A stretch of DNA of 64,000 nucleotides from CAZFVY01 sp964522665. Its GTDB lineage: Bacteria; Verrucomicrobiota; Verrucomicrobiia; Limisphaerales; CAZFVY01. The stretch is from contig CAZFVY010000015.1 in NCBI GenBank assembly GCA_964522665.1, positions 1 through 64,000 of the forward strand, given 5' to 3'. Positions 8,029 through 14,975 of this stretch are shown piece by piece. Made by a program: the position numbers and the translations under genes. Every line of letters starts with the position of its first letter. Within the stretch, counting starts at the first letter, position 1. Below the pieces are notes generated by a model that saw only the letters and a list, made by a program, of their open reading frames with translations, was not told the DNA's origin and searched no databases.

Positions 8029-8529
8029 TTGAAATCAATTCTCATCCAAGCAGTCCAAACAACCCGATTCCAGCAGTTTGCAAAATTCTGTTTGGTGGGA
8101 GCCAGCGGCCTTGTCGTAGACATGGTGGTGCTGCACTGCCTGGTGAAATGGCTGGGATGGAATGTGATCTTGGGGAAAGCTTGTTCTTCGGAAATGGCCA
8201 TGCTGAGCAACTTCTTCCTGAATGAGAGTTGGACGTTTCGCAGTTTCGGCCGGGATGTGGTCAGCGGATCGAATCTGCTTCTGCGCCTGCTGAGATTCCA
8301 AGTCATCTGCGGCGCCGGGATCGCGCTGGCGATGGTGCTTCTTAACCTTTTCTACCGCTATTTAGGCGTGAATCTATACGCGGCCAATCTACTTGCCATC
8401 CTGCTCGTGACGTTCTGGAATTTCTGGATGAACGCGCTCTTCAATTGGGGTGGAGATCGGAAAAGTAAAGGCTCGGCGGCTCTGCAAAACCCTCCGCCGG
8501 TCGCGGTTAGGCGCGCGGAAGATCCTTAG
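8029..8529 (+). CDS. GtrA-family membrane protein
   Basis: About 166 residues with four membrane helices. The GtrA hallmark appears at the start: 'QFAKFCLVGASGLVVDMVVL', followed by 'SNFFLNESWTFR' between helices 2 and 3 and 'NFWMNALFNW' at the end. GtrA-like proteins are thought to move polyprenyl-phosphate-linked sugars across the inner membrane for periplasmic glycosyltransferases. No ATG precedes helix 1. I use the TTG at 8029, which gives a ~20-residue N-terminus as is usual; the TTG at 7984 is an alternative. It is followed after ~80 bp by a GT39-like transferase, a classic functional pairing, so the two are probably one transcription unit. Confidence 0.8.
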   Translation: MKSILIQAVQTTRFQQFAKFCLVGASGLVVDMVVLHCLVKWLGWNVILGKACSSEMAMLSNFFLNESWTFRSFGRDVVSGSNLLLRLLRFQVICGAGIALAMVLLNLFYRYLGVNLYAANLLAILLVTFWNFWMNALFNWGGDRKSKGSAALQNPPPVAVRRAEDP

Positions 8530-8607
8530 CAATGGCCTTCGCCCGCACGCGGAAGTGCTGTTAATTCACGGTCACGATCCCAAGGCTTCGACCCAAGTAA
8601 AAGCTTG

Positions 8608-10353
8608 ATGGAACCTATTCGGCAATGCTTCACTAAAGTCTCTGGGGCGGTGTGGGCGAGCCTGCTCCTTTGGTCTGTTCTTTTGATTACGATTTGGCTC
8701 TGTTTCCCCAAGCGGGTCGGCGACGCATACTGGCTCGACAATGGCCGACGCGTGGCGACCGTACTGCCTTGGTGCGAGCCGGAAAAGTTTGAGGCGAAAC
8801 AGTTTGAGGCGGAGTTAATTGCGCCGGCGAAGACGCTTTCGGTGCGCGCGGACTGCGGCATCGAACGGCTGGAGGTGGATGGACGGACGATTCTCACGAG
8901 TCAGCGGCAATCCGGCCTTCGCCGCGGCTATCGATTCTTGCCTCTGCCGGACGCACTGGGGCCGGGCAAGCACACCCTGCGGTTCACTCTCGGCGACTCG
9001 CAGAGCGAACCGTGGTTCGACATTGCGGAGGCGCACGGCGTTAGTTGGCGCAAAGCACTGATCCTTTGGCTCTTGGGAGTCGGCGCATTTGCATTGGCGC
9101 GGCGGTGTGGTTATCCGGTCTGGGTTGGCTGGCCACTTGCCCTGGCAGGTTTGCTAGCCGTCCAATATGTGGAAGTAACGACACCCTGGGTGAGGCAGCA
9201 CGACGTCGAAGGCCACCGCGAGTATGTGCAGCATCTTGTCACCAAAAGGACACTTCCCGCGATAAGGCAAGGATGGGAGACGTGGCAGCCTCCACTTTAT
9301 TACTGCGGTGCGGCGGTCTGGCAATGGCTTTTTTCGGCTTGGTCGCACGGTGATCCATTCCGGTCAGTTCAGTTTCTCAGCGCGGTTCTTTACCTGGCTA
9401 CCATCGCATCAGCGCTCGTCGCTCTGCGCTATCTCAAACTCGACGGCGGCCAAGCGGTCGCCGCCTTGAGCATACTGGCGTTGCTTCCGGGAAATCTCTT
9501 CTTCGCGGCTCGGATCAATAACGATGCGCTGCTGCCGCTCCTTGGCGGGGGGATCATGTTAGCGACGACTGGGGTGTTTCGCTCATCCGAGCGCCGGTGG
9601 TTGTGGCTGCTGGTTCCGTCGCTCGCGGCGATCCTAGCGACCAAAGGGTCGTCCCTCGCCATAGTTGGGGGCGCGCTGCTGATGGTGTTCTGGGACGGAA
9701 AGCGCCGATTGGGCTGGCGCGCGGCGGCGTGGCGAACTTATTTTATTGGCCTACCGGCTGGGCTTTGGCAGGTTTTCTGGTGGGTCCGCACCGCAATGCA
9801 GACCGGTGACCCGCTTTACGTCAACGCCGCGCTTCCCGAAAACTTGCGGGTTCTCAGTCCCGCGTGGCGAAGGCTGCTTTCATTTGACTTCGCGGCGCTC
9901 ACCAGCGGGCAGTTTTACTACGACCAAGCCATGCGCCAATCCTATCCCACTGCCTTGACGGTGAGCCTGCTTTACGGCGAATACGGCATGGATGACTACG
10001 GATTCGAGTGGTCATTACTGCTGCGCCTCGGTTGCTTGGGAATGCTTCTGGTCCTCTTAGTTGGCGCCGTGATTCGACCGCGAGCTGGATTGGAAGCGGC
10101 TTGGGTGGTGGCTCTGTGCCTAGTTGTTTGTCAGACGGCGCTTACGGTTCTTTACGCGGTCCAATTCCCTTATGCCTGCAATCAGAACATGCGCTTCTTC
10201 GCGCAGGCGTTTGTGCCGTTTTCGCTGCTTTTCGGGCTGGGTTCGGGCCATCTTTTGCGACGCGCAGGGTGGATTGGGCGGGGTGCTTTCGCTGCGATGG
10301 TAGCGACTTTCCTAATAGGCCTAGGTGACTTCTATCGGCGGATCTTGTTCTGA
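8608..10353 (+). CDS. GT39-like polytopic glycosyltransferase
   Basis: 581 residues from the ATG at 8608 (a TTG sits directly before it). There is an N-terminal helix (residues ~12-32), then a small soluble beta domain (~35-140, 'LEVDGRTIL', 'PGKHTLRFTLGD'), then about ten membrane helices. The first large loop after the second helix carries 'RQHDVEGHREYVQHL' and 'QPPLYYCGAAVWQWLFSAW'; an acidic residue in this loop plus the 'QPPLYY' element is typical of GT39/ArnT-type GT-C transferases. 'NDALLPLLGGGIML' follows. Expected activity: transfer of a lipid-linked sugar to an acceptor at the periplasmic face. The GtrA-like protein just upstream would supply the donor. The inserted beta domain is an unusual extra. 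Confidence 0.75.
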   Translation: MEPIRQCFTKVSGAVWASLLLWSVLLITIWLCFPKRVGDAYWLDNGRRVATVLPWCEPEKFEAKQFEAELIAPAKTLSVRADCGIERLEVDGRTILTSQRQSGLRRGYRFLPLPDALGPGKHTLRFTLGDSQSEPWFDIAEAHGVSWRKALILWLLGVGAFALARRCGYPVWVGWPLALAGLLAVQYVEVTTPWVRQHDVEGHREYVQHLVTKRTLPAIRQGWETWQPPLYYCGAAVWQWLFSAWSHGDPFRSVQFLSAVLYLATIASALVALRYLKLDGGQAVAALSILALLPGNLFFAARINNDALLPLLGGGIMLATTGVFRSSERRWLWLLVPSLAAILATKGSSLAIVGGALLMVFWDGKRRLGWRAAAWRTYFIGLPAGLWQVFWWVRTAMQTGDPLYVNAALPENLRVLSPAWRRLLSFDFAALTSGQFYYDQAMRQSYPTALTVSLLYGEYGMDDYGFEWSLLLRLGCLGMLLVLLVGAVIRPRAGLEAAWVVALCLVVCQTALTVLYAVQFPYACNQNMRFFAQAFVPFSLLFGLGSGHLLRRAGWIGRGAFAAMVATFLIGLGDFYRRILF

Positions 10354-10369
10354 AACCCGCAACGGGGTC

Positions 10370-10385
10370 CGGAACCTGGGTTCCG
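10370..10385 (+). terminator. 7-bp inverted repeat after the GT39-like gene
   Basis: CGGAACC-TG-GGTTCCG lies 17 bp after the stop codon. It could be a weak stem, but the 2-nt spacer and the lack of a T-run argue against a standard intrinsic terminator. Confidence 0.2.
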
Positions 10386-10699
10386 TGGGTTAACGGGCTC
10401 TATCAGGATGAGAACAAAGTTCAACGCGCGACAATCGTAGACCGTGGCGAATATGAGCGATCGCTGCTCGGCGTCCGTTGAAATGGCGTCCCACAAAACG
10501 GTCCGCCGCTTGCGCTATCCGACCCTCAAGTTGGCCGGATTTCATCAGCCGATCCGTCGCTGGAGTCGACCGCCGGCGCGCGCACCCGTTCATTTCGCCG
10601 GCTGTCCTGATTTCAACGCCTGCGCGAGTTTATTTAGCATGTCTTTTTCTCGTTGCTTTCGTTCGCTGTCGGAGAGCCCGGACGCGCCGAGGCGGATTT
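10386..10699. other. left flank of the IS element, no clear gene
   Basis: No complete gene is supported. On the minus strand, the 36 codons from 10700 to a TGA at 10590-10592 read like a charged helical protein tail ('LSDSERKQREKDMLNKLAQA'). This could be the end of a gene cut by the IS, but the matching upstream part is not found beyond the right end at 14613. Confidence 0.3.
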
Positions 10700-10746
10700 T
10701 GACAGCGACAGTCTGAAAATAGGGTGAAATTGGCAATTTGAAATTG
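10700..10746 (+). repeat. IS21 left terminal inverted repeat
   Basis: It begins TGACAGCGACAGTCTGAAAA and contains GGCAATTTGAAA near its inner end. Aligned with the reverse complement of 14567-14613, 36 of 47 bases agree without gaps. The inner GAAATT/TTTGAAAT motifs resemble the multiple transposase-binding repeats known at IS21 ends. Confidence 0.8.
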
Positions 10747-10887
10747 TTGTCTTCTTCGGTTTCCGTCTTGTTCCCTGTTCGCTGATCCAGCTCTTGTTCT
10801 CTTCTTTTTCCTTCTTGTTCGCCGGTGGATTTTCTTCCGGCTTGTGCTCGCCCCGGCGGGCGTTAAGCGGGGATGGTTTTCCACCCG

Positions 10888-11458
10888 ATGAAGCCGCCCT
10901 CAATTCGCTGCAAGTGCCTGTGCTGTAAGAAGCTTTTTGTTCCCGATTACCGCAATCAAGGCCGCCAAAAATACTGTGCTGCCCCCGGGCTGCCAAGCCG
11001 CCGGCAAGCAGGCCAGTCAGCAGCGCTGGTTGAGCCTGCCCGACAACCGCGACTATTTCCGCGGCCCGGAGAATGTGAAGCGGGTGCCGGAGTGGCGGGC
11101 GGAGCATCCGGGCTACTGGAAACGGCGGCCCCGCAAGGCGCGCCGTACGTTACAAGAGATCTGCTTGGCGCAAGATGCTCGTCATGAACCACTTGTCCCG
11201 CCGACTGCGTCGCAGGACTCTCGGCTTGCGTTACAAGATCTCTGCGAGGTCAAAACTCCTTTGTTAGTGGGCCTGATCGCGCAATTTACCGACACCGCGT
11301 TACAAGAGGACATCGTCACTTACACCCGGCGTTTGATAGCCAGAGGTCAGGACATTCTGGATCAACCCTCCAGAAGACTTGTGAAAGGAAACCTGGTTTA
11401 TGATGCAAAAGAAAATCCTGCGCCCGGAACGCCTGCGGCAGGTGCCGGCGCAGTTTAG
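10888..11458 (+). pseudogene. IS21 accessory gene, zinc-ribbon-like, frameshifted
   Basis: The N-terminal part starts at the ATG at 10888 ('MKPPSIRCKCLCCKKLFVPD') and the rest continues in the next frame ('QQRWLSLPDNRDYFRGPENV', 'RRLIARGQDILDQPSRRLVK'). The switch falls in the run CCCCCGGG near 10982-10988. One extra base there would turn an expected P-G-C-Q into P-G-L-P, breaking the fourth Cys of a likely C-x-C-x2-C...C...C zinc ribbon. A single-base change restores a ~190-residue protein. It precedes istA in the same orientation and overlaps the next small gene. It may be a true pseudogene or a homopolymer sequencing error. The role in transposition is unknown; a DNA-binding accessory is plausible. 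Confidence 0.65.
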
Positions 11459-11792
11459 TTGGATCGATCAACGGCTGGTGCGCGAGAACTGCTTGCGCCA
11501 CGGCGAGCCGGTCGCCTGGGCTCTCTACCTGGCGCTGGTCATCGTCGCCGATGCCCAGGGACTCAGCGACTACTCCGAAGCCACCTTGAGCCGCTTGCTC
11601 AAATTGGACCTCCTTCAGTTGGCCCAAGCTCGCCCGCAGTTGGTCACCGCCGATTTGCTGGCTTACCACAAACCGCTCTATCAGGTCTTGGCGTTGCCGT
11701 CGGCTCAGGCAGCGCCTTCCAGCCAGCGTTCCGGCCAGACTTTGAGTGTGGGCGACATTTTACGGCGTGCGGCGCAAGGAGCCGCGGTATGA
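11400..11792 (+). CDS. IS21-associated accessory protein of unknown function
   Basis: 130 residues, starting ATG-ATG. It overlaps the end of the zinc-ribbon-like gene by 59 bp and the istA start by 4 bp (ATGA), so it is translated as part of the transposase operon. The sequence begins 'MMQKKILRPERLRQVPAQFS'. A helical region ('SEATLSRLLKLDLLQLAQ') resembles a winged-helix or replication-initiator type fold, but I cannot assign a family with confidence. Tight coupling to istA implies a role in regulating or assisting transposition. Confidence 0.65.
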   Translation: MMQKKILRPERLRQVPAQFSWIDQRLVRENCLRHGEPVAWALYLALVIVADAQGLSDYSEATLSRLLKLDLLQLAQARPQLVTADLLAYHKPLYQVLALPSAQAAPSSQRSGQTLSVGDILRRAAQGAAV

Positions 11793-13264
11793 TCGATTAT
11801 CCAACCTTCCATGAGATTCGGCGGCTGCGCGATGAGGAACACCTGTCCCTGGCGCAGATCGCGCAGGCGCTATCCCTGGATGAACGCACGGTCAGCAAAT
11901 GGATCGACGTGGAAAAATATCAGCCGCGCAAAACCGGCAAACGTCCGAGCAAGCTCGATCCGTTCAAAGGCGCCATCGTGCGACTTTTGGCCCAGCATCC
12001 TTATACCGCCCAACAACTGCTCCAACGCTTGAAGGAGGGCGGTTACGACGGCGGCTATGGGATCCTCAAGGCGTTTGTCCAGCACGTGCGCCCGTCCGCC
12101 GCGCTGGCGTTCCTCACCCTCCATTTTGCTCCCGGCCAGTCGGACCAGGTGGATTGGGGCAGCGCCGGCGCTCTTTCCGTCGGCCACACGCGCCGCCAGC
12201 TTTCCTTCTTCGTCATGGTGCTCTGCTACAGCCGCCAGCTCTTCGTCGAGTTCACCCTGGCGCAAACGCAGAAACACTTCCTGGCCTGCCATCAGCATGC
12301 CTTCGAGTATTTTAATGGGGTCACCTCCGAAGTCATGGTGGACAACTGTAAAACGGCGGTCCTCTCCCATCCCTACGGTCAACCGGCGGTGCCGAATCCG
12401 CGTTACCTGGATTTTGCCCGGCACTATGGATTTACGATCAAAGCCTGTGGCCCCAAAAAGCCGCATGAAAAAGGGCGCGTGGAAAAAGCCGTGCATTACG
12501 TCAAACAGAACTTCCTGGCTGGCCTGCAACTGTCCAGTCTGGAGGCCATCAATGCCGCGGCCCGTCGATGGATGGACGAAGTGGCCAACGTCCGCGTACA
12601 TGGGCAAACGCACCAAACGCCCCAGGAACTCTTCGTGGCCGAACAACCCTCGTTGCAATCTTTGACCGTCAAGCCGTATGAGCCGGCGACCTTGGAAACC
12701 GTGCTGACCAGCCAGCGGCGCCGGTTCACCTTCGACACCAATCGCTACTCGGTGCCTCCGGCTTATGCCGGCAAAACCCTCGCGCTCAAAGTCTATCCGG
12801 CTCGCTTGGTTTTGTATTTTCAGGATCGCGTCGTCACCGAGCATCCCCGCAGCTATGACCGGCGTCGGGATTTTGAAAAACCCGAGCACGTTGAGGAACT
12901 GCAGGCCCAGCGCCGGCAGGCGCGTCAGCAACAAATGCTGACCCGCTTCCTTGCGCTCTCTTCCAGGGCGCGGGAGTATTACCAGCGGCTGGAGGAAAAA
13001 CGGGGCAACCTCCGTCATCACGTCCAGAAGATCGTGGCCTTGAGCGAAATCTATGGCGCGGAAAAAGTCCAACGCGCCTTGGAAGACGCCTGGGCTTATC
13101 AAGCCTTCAGTTGCGAATACATCGCCAATCTCCTGGAACAACGCGAACGGCCGGTGATCCAGCCCGACGCTCTGCACCTGACCCGCCAGCAGGATTTGCT
13201 GGACCTGGACCTGCCCGCGCCCGACCTCTCGCTCTATGACTCGGAGGAAGGAGGTGTGCCATGA
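11789..13264 (+). CDS. istA: IS21-family transposase IstA
   Basis: 491 residues from the ATG at 11789; the open frame extends upstream but only overlaps the accessory gene. Residues 1-60 form a helix-turn-helix ('SLAQIAQALSLDERTVSKWI'). The DDE integrase core follows: D in 'QVDWGSAGALSVG', D in 'EVMVDNCKTAVL', and E in 'KPHEKGRVEKAVHYVK'. The C-terminal beta-barrel-like domain ('RRFTFDTNRYSVPPAYAGK') and helical tail are those of IstA. Length is normal. It catalyses strand cleavage and transfer at the IS ends and works with the IstB ATPase, whose gene overlaps by 4 bp. All key residues are present, so it appears intact. Confidence 0.93.
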   Translation: MIDYPTFHEIRRLRDEEHLSLAQIAQALSLDERTVSKWIDVEKYQPRKTGKRPSKLDPFKGAIVRLLAQHPYTAQQLLQRLKEGGYDGGYGILKAFVQHVRPSAALAFLTLHFAPGQSDQVDWGSAGALSVGHTRRQLSFFVMVLCYSRQLFVEFTLAQTQKHFLACHQHAFEYFNGVTSEVMVDNCKTAVLSHPYGQPAVPNPRYLDFARHYGFTIKACGPKKPHEKGRVEKAVHYVKQNFLAGLQLSSLEAINAAARRWMDEVANVRVHGQTHQTPQELFVAEQPSLQSLTVKPYEPATLETVLTSQRRRFTFDTNRYSVPPAYAGKTLALKVYPARLVLYFQDRVVTEHPRSYDRRRDFEKPEHVEELQAQRRQARQQQMLTRFLALSSRAREYYQRLEEKRGNLRHHVQKIVALSEIYGAEKVQRALEDAWAYQAFSCEYIANLLEQRERPVIQPDALHLTRQQDLLDLDLPAPDLSLYDSEEGGVP

Positions 13265-14010
13265 ACGCCACTGAAACAGAGTTGGCCCAACAGTTGGCGG
13301 CGCTCAAATTGGTCGCCGTGGCCGAGCAGTATGCGGCGCTGGCCACCGAGGCCGCGCAGAAACAATGGTCCCACGTCGATTATCTGGCCCGGCTGATCGA
13401 CGGCGAAGCCCAGCGCTGCCAACAACTGGCCATTGAGCGCCGCATCGCCGAAGCCCGCTTCCCCTGCCTCAAAACCCTCGACCAGTTTGACTGGAACTGG
13501 CCCAAGAAAATCAACCGCACCCAGGTGCAAAACCTCTTTCGCCTGGCCTTCCTCAAAGACAAAACCAACATCATTTTGCTGGGCGGCGTCGGTTTGGGTA
13601 AGACGCACTTGGCCACCGCCCTGGCCCATGAAGCCTGCCTGCGCGGACACTCAGTTCTGTTCACCACCGCCGTGGACATCATCAACTCGCTCACGGCGGC
13701 GCAAACCGTTGGCCGCCTCAAACACGAACTCAAGCGTTACCTCAAACCGACCATTCTGGCGGTCGACGAATTGGGTTATCTGCCCATCGACAAAACGGGC
13801 GCGGACATGCTCTTCCAGGTCATCAGCCAGCGTTATGAGCGCGGCTCCATCCTCCTGACCACCAACCAGCCCTACAAACACTGGCCCGAAACCTTCAACA
13901 ACGACAGCACCCTGACCAGCGCCGTGCTGGACCGCCTCTTGCACCACGCCGAAACCGTGATCATCGAGGTCAAGAGCTACCGCATGAAGGATCAGATCGA
14001 AACACCCTGA
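13261..14010 (+). CDS. istB: IS21-family helper ATPase IstB
   Basis: 249 residues, start overlapping the istA stop (ATGA). An AAA+ ATPase related to DnaC: Walker A 'LLGGVGLGKTHLATALAHEA' at about residues 104-123, Walker B 'ILAVDELGYLPI', sensor 1 in 'ILLTTNQPY', and the IstB-typical ending 'LDRLLHHAETVIIEVKSYRM'. IstB forms ATP-dependent oligomers that bend target DNA and recruit IstA for insertion-site selection. Length and motifs are complete, so it should be functional. It ends 29 bp before a right-end-like sequence at 14032-14047. Confidence 0.93.
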   Translation: MNATETELAQQLAALKLVAVAEQYAALATEAAQKQWSHVDYLARLIDGEAQRCQQLAIERRIAEARFPCLKTLDQFDWNWPKKINRTQVQNLFRLAFLKDKTNIILLGGVGLGKTHLATALAHEACLRGHSVLFTTAVDIINSLTAAQTVGRLKHELKRYLKPTILAVDELGYLPIDKTGADMLFQVISQRYERGSILLTTNQPYKHWPETFNNDSTLTSAVLDRLLHHAETVIIEVKSYRMKDQIETP

Positions 14011-14031
14011 CGTGGACGTTCAGCAACGCCC

Positions 14032-14047
14032 CGCCAACAGCCCGGGA
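14032..14047 (+). repeat. right-end-like direct repeat, copy 1
   Basis: CGCCAACAGCCCGGGA; it matches 14606-14621 (CGCTAACAGCCCGGAA) at 14 of 16 positions. Copy 2 straddles the mapped right terminus of the IS at 14613. Copy 1 sits just after istB, where a minimal IS21 would be expected to end. Confidence 0.5.
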
Positions 14048-14096
14048 TTGAATCCTACACGCAAGCGGCGCGATCGCCCGAGCAAAGGCAAGGACT

Positions 14097-14459
14097 TCAT
14101 TCTTGTCCCCAATATTTTCCTGTATACCACGCGGGCCGGTCTGAATCCGGCCCAAAGAACTGCCAATCATCTAGCGTGTCAATAAACAATTTACGCTTGT
14201 AGTTGCTGTAGCCCGAGCCAAGCACCGAAATGTAGTAATCCTCGCTCTGCCACTTAGAGACGAGTTCGACGAGCGAGGAAGGCTGGTCCAATACTGAAAT
14301 AATCGTGCCGATGCGGCGGCCGAAGTGATGCACAAAGCCAATGCCCTCAACCCGGCTGTCGGGCCGTGTCGTGGCCGTAAATGGTGACGTGAACCGAATA
14401 CCGAGGTCGTGCGCGGCCTGCCGCCATGCTTCAACCACCCTGGACTCAATCTCGGTCAT
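14097..14459 (-). CDS. antisense passenger protein of unknown function inside the IS
   Basis: 120 residues from the ATG at 14459 ('MTEIESRVVEAWRQAAHDLG'); the open frame extends to 14522 but the shorter start gives a natural N-terminus. The predicted protein looks genuine, an alpha/beta sequence with 'EGIGFVHHFGRRIGTIISVL' and a Trp/Tyr-rich C-terminus ('DDWQFFGPDSDRPAWYTGKY'). I recognise no family. It lies between istB and the right inverted repeat, opposite in direction, within a 574-bp segment bounded by two right-end-like repeats, so it appears to be cargo. The small size, Trp-rich tail and mobile context resemble immunity-type or cassette proteins, but that is only a resemblance. Confidence 0.6.
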   Translation of the reverse strand: MTEIESRVVEAWRQAAHDLGIRFTSPFTATTRPDSRVEGIGFVHHFGRRIGTIISVLDQPSSLVELVSKWQSEDYYISVLGSGYSNYKRKLFIDTLDDWQFFGPDSDRPAWYTGKYWGQE

Positions 14460-14566
14460 CACGCGCGATAAGACCTTTATACAAGCAATCATTCGCGCAT
14501 CGGAAGACCAAAATCCAGCCACTCGAAGCCGCCAGGCAGACGGGTGGCGGTCGTCCGATCCGCCTG

Positions 14567-14613
14567 CATTTTCAAATTGCCGTTGTCACCGCATTTTCAA
14601 ACCGCCGCTAACA
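14567..14613 (-). repeat. IS21 right terminal inverted repeat
   Basis: The reverse complement begins TGTTAGCGGCGGTTTGAAAA and aligns without gaps to the left end. It ends in CA at 14613, immediately followed by the in-frame remnant of a prepilin-like gene. Confidence 0.8.
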
Positions 14614-14751
14614 GCCCGGAATGTAGTTAGCTTTGTGGACGGGCACGTTAGTTACATCAGAATCTTCTGGAACCCGAAAAGTAATAAAGGCACCGAGGCT
14701 TGGCACTATGATCCCCCGGCAAATTACGATTACCGATGGAGCGCAGACTAA
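14614..14751 (+). pseudogene. C-terminal remnant of a prepilin-type protein
   Basis: The first complete codons after the IS right end read 'ARNVVSFVDGHVSYIRIFW', then 'AWHYDPPANYDYRWSAD' and a stop at 14749-14751. This is the characteristic C-terminus of the prepilin-type (DG-H) family, of which an intact member lies at 6241-7080. No N-terminal part with the prepilin leader is found left of the IS, so the gene was lost by insertion plus deletion or rearrangement. Confidence 0.7.
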
Positions 14752-14794
14752 GACGAGTTCTCGACCCGGGCCGTCGTGAGATTTCCTGTGTTAG

Positions 14795-14935
14795 ATGACA
14801 ACCGAGGTTTTCGGTCCAGCCGACCTCCGGAATTGGTCACGCTTCACCACCGTGACGAATAGCTCCGATACTTCGGTGTTCACAAACGATCCGGGGCATT
14901 TGCCTTACCGCTTCTATCGTCTTCGGCAGTGGTAG
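14795..14935 (+). pseudogene. C-terminal remnant of a secreted beta-domain protein
   Basis: The frame reads '...ADLRNWSRFTTVTNSS...', then 'PYRFYRLRQW' and a stop. The pattern 'L..W...TVTN...FTD...PYRFYR' is the usual C-terminal end of many large verrucomicrobial exported proteins. Only ~46 codons remain, with no upstream continuation, so it is treated as a relic. Confidence 0.45.
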
Positions 14936-14975
14936 AAATCCGGGTGCGTTCGGGCAGGCGCCCGACGAGGGGCGC

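Larger units (their letters stand above)
10700..14613 (+). mobile_element. IS21-family insertion sequence with accessory and passenger genes
   Basis: About 3.9 kb. The boundaries come from 47-bp imperfect inverted repeats (10700-10746 and 14567-14613, 36 of 47 positions matching) that start TG and end CA as expected for IS21. Inside are, in order, a frameshifted zinc-ribbon-like accessory gene, a small accessory gene, istA and istB (both junctions ATGA), and an antisense passenger gene between istB and the right end. Typical IS21 elements are 2-2.5 kb with only istA/istB, so this one is enlarged. No target duplication is visible: the left flank ends GCGGATTT and the right flank begins GCCCGGAA. 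The right flank is the in-frame C-terminal remnant of a prepilin-like gene starting at the first base after the end, which supports 14613 as the boundary. Confidence 0.85.

Noticed and set aside
10590..10862. minus-strand open frame crossing the IS left end
   Set aside because: It lacks an ATG, is Lys/Glu low-complexity because of a purine-rich strand, and runs through the terminal inverted repeat. Only the last 36 codons look protein-like.
14040..14613. integron gene cassette with attC sites
   Set aside because: One small gene between two similar short repeats suggested a cassette, but the repeats lack the RYYYAAC/GTTRRRY pairs in the right arrangement, and the right repeat coincides with a well-supported IS21 end.
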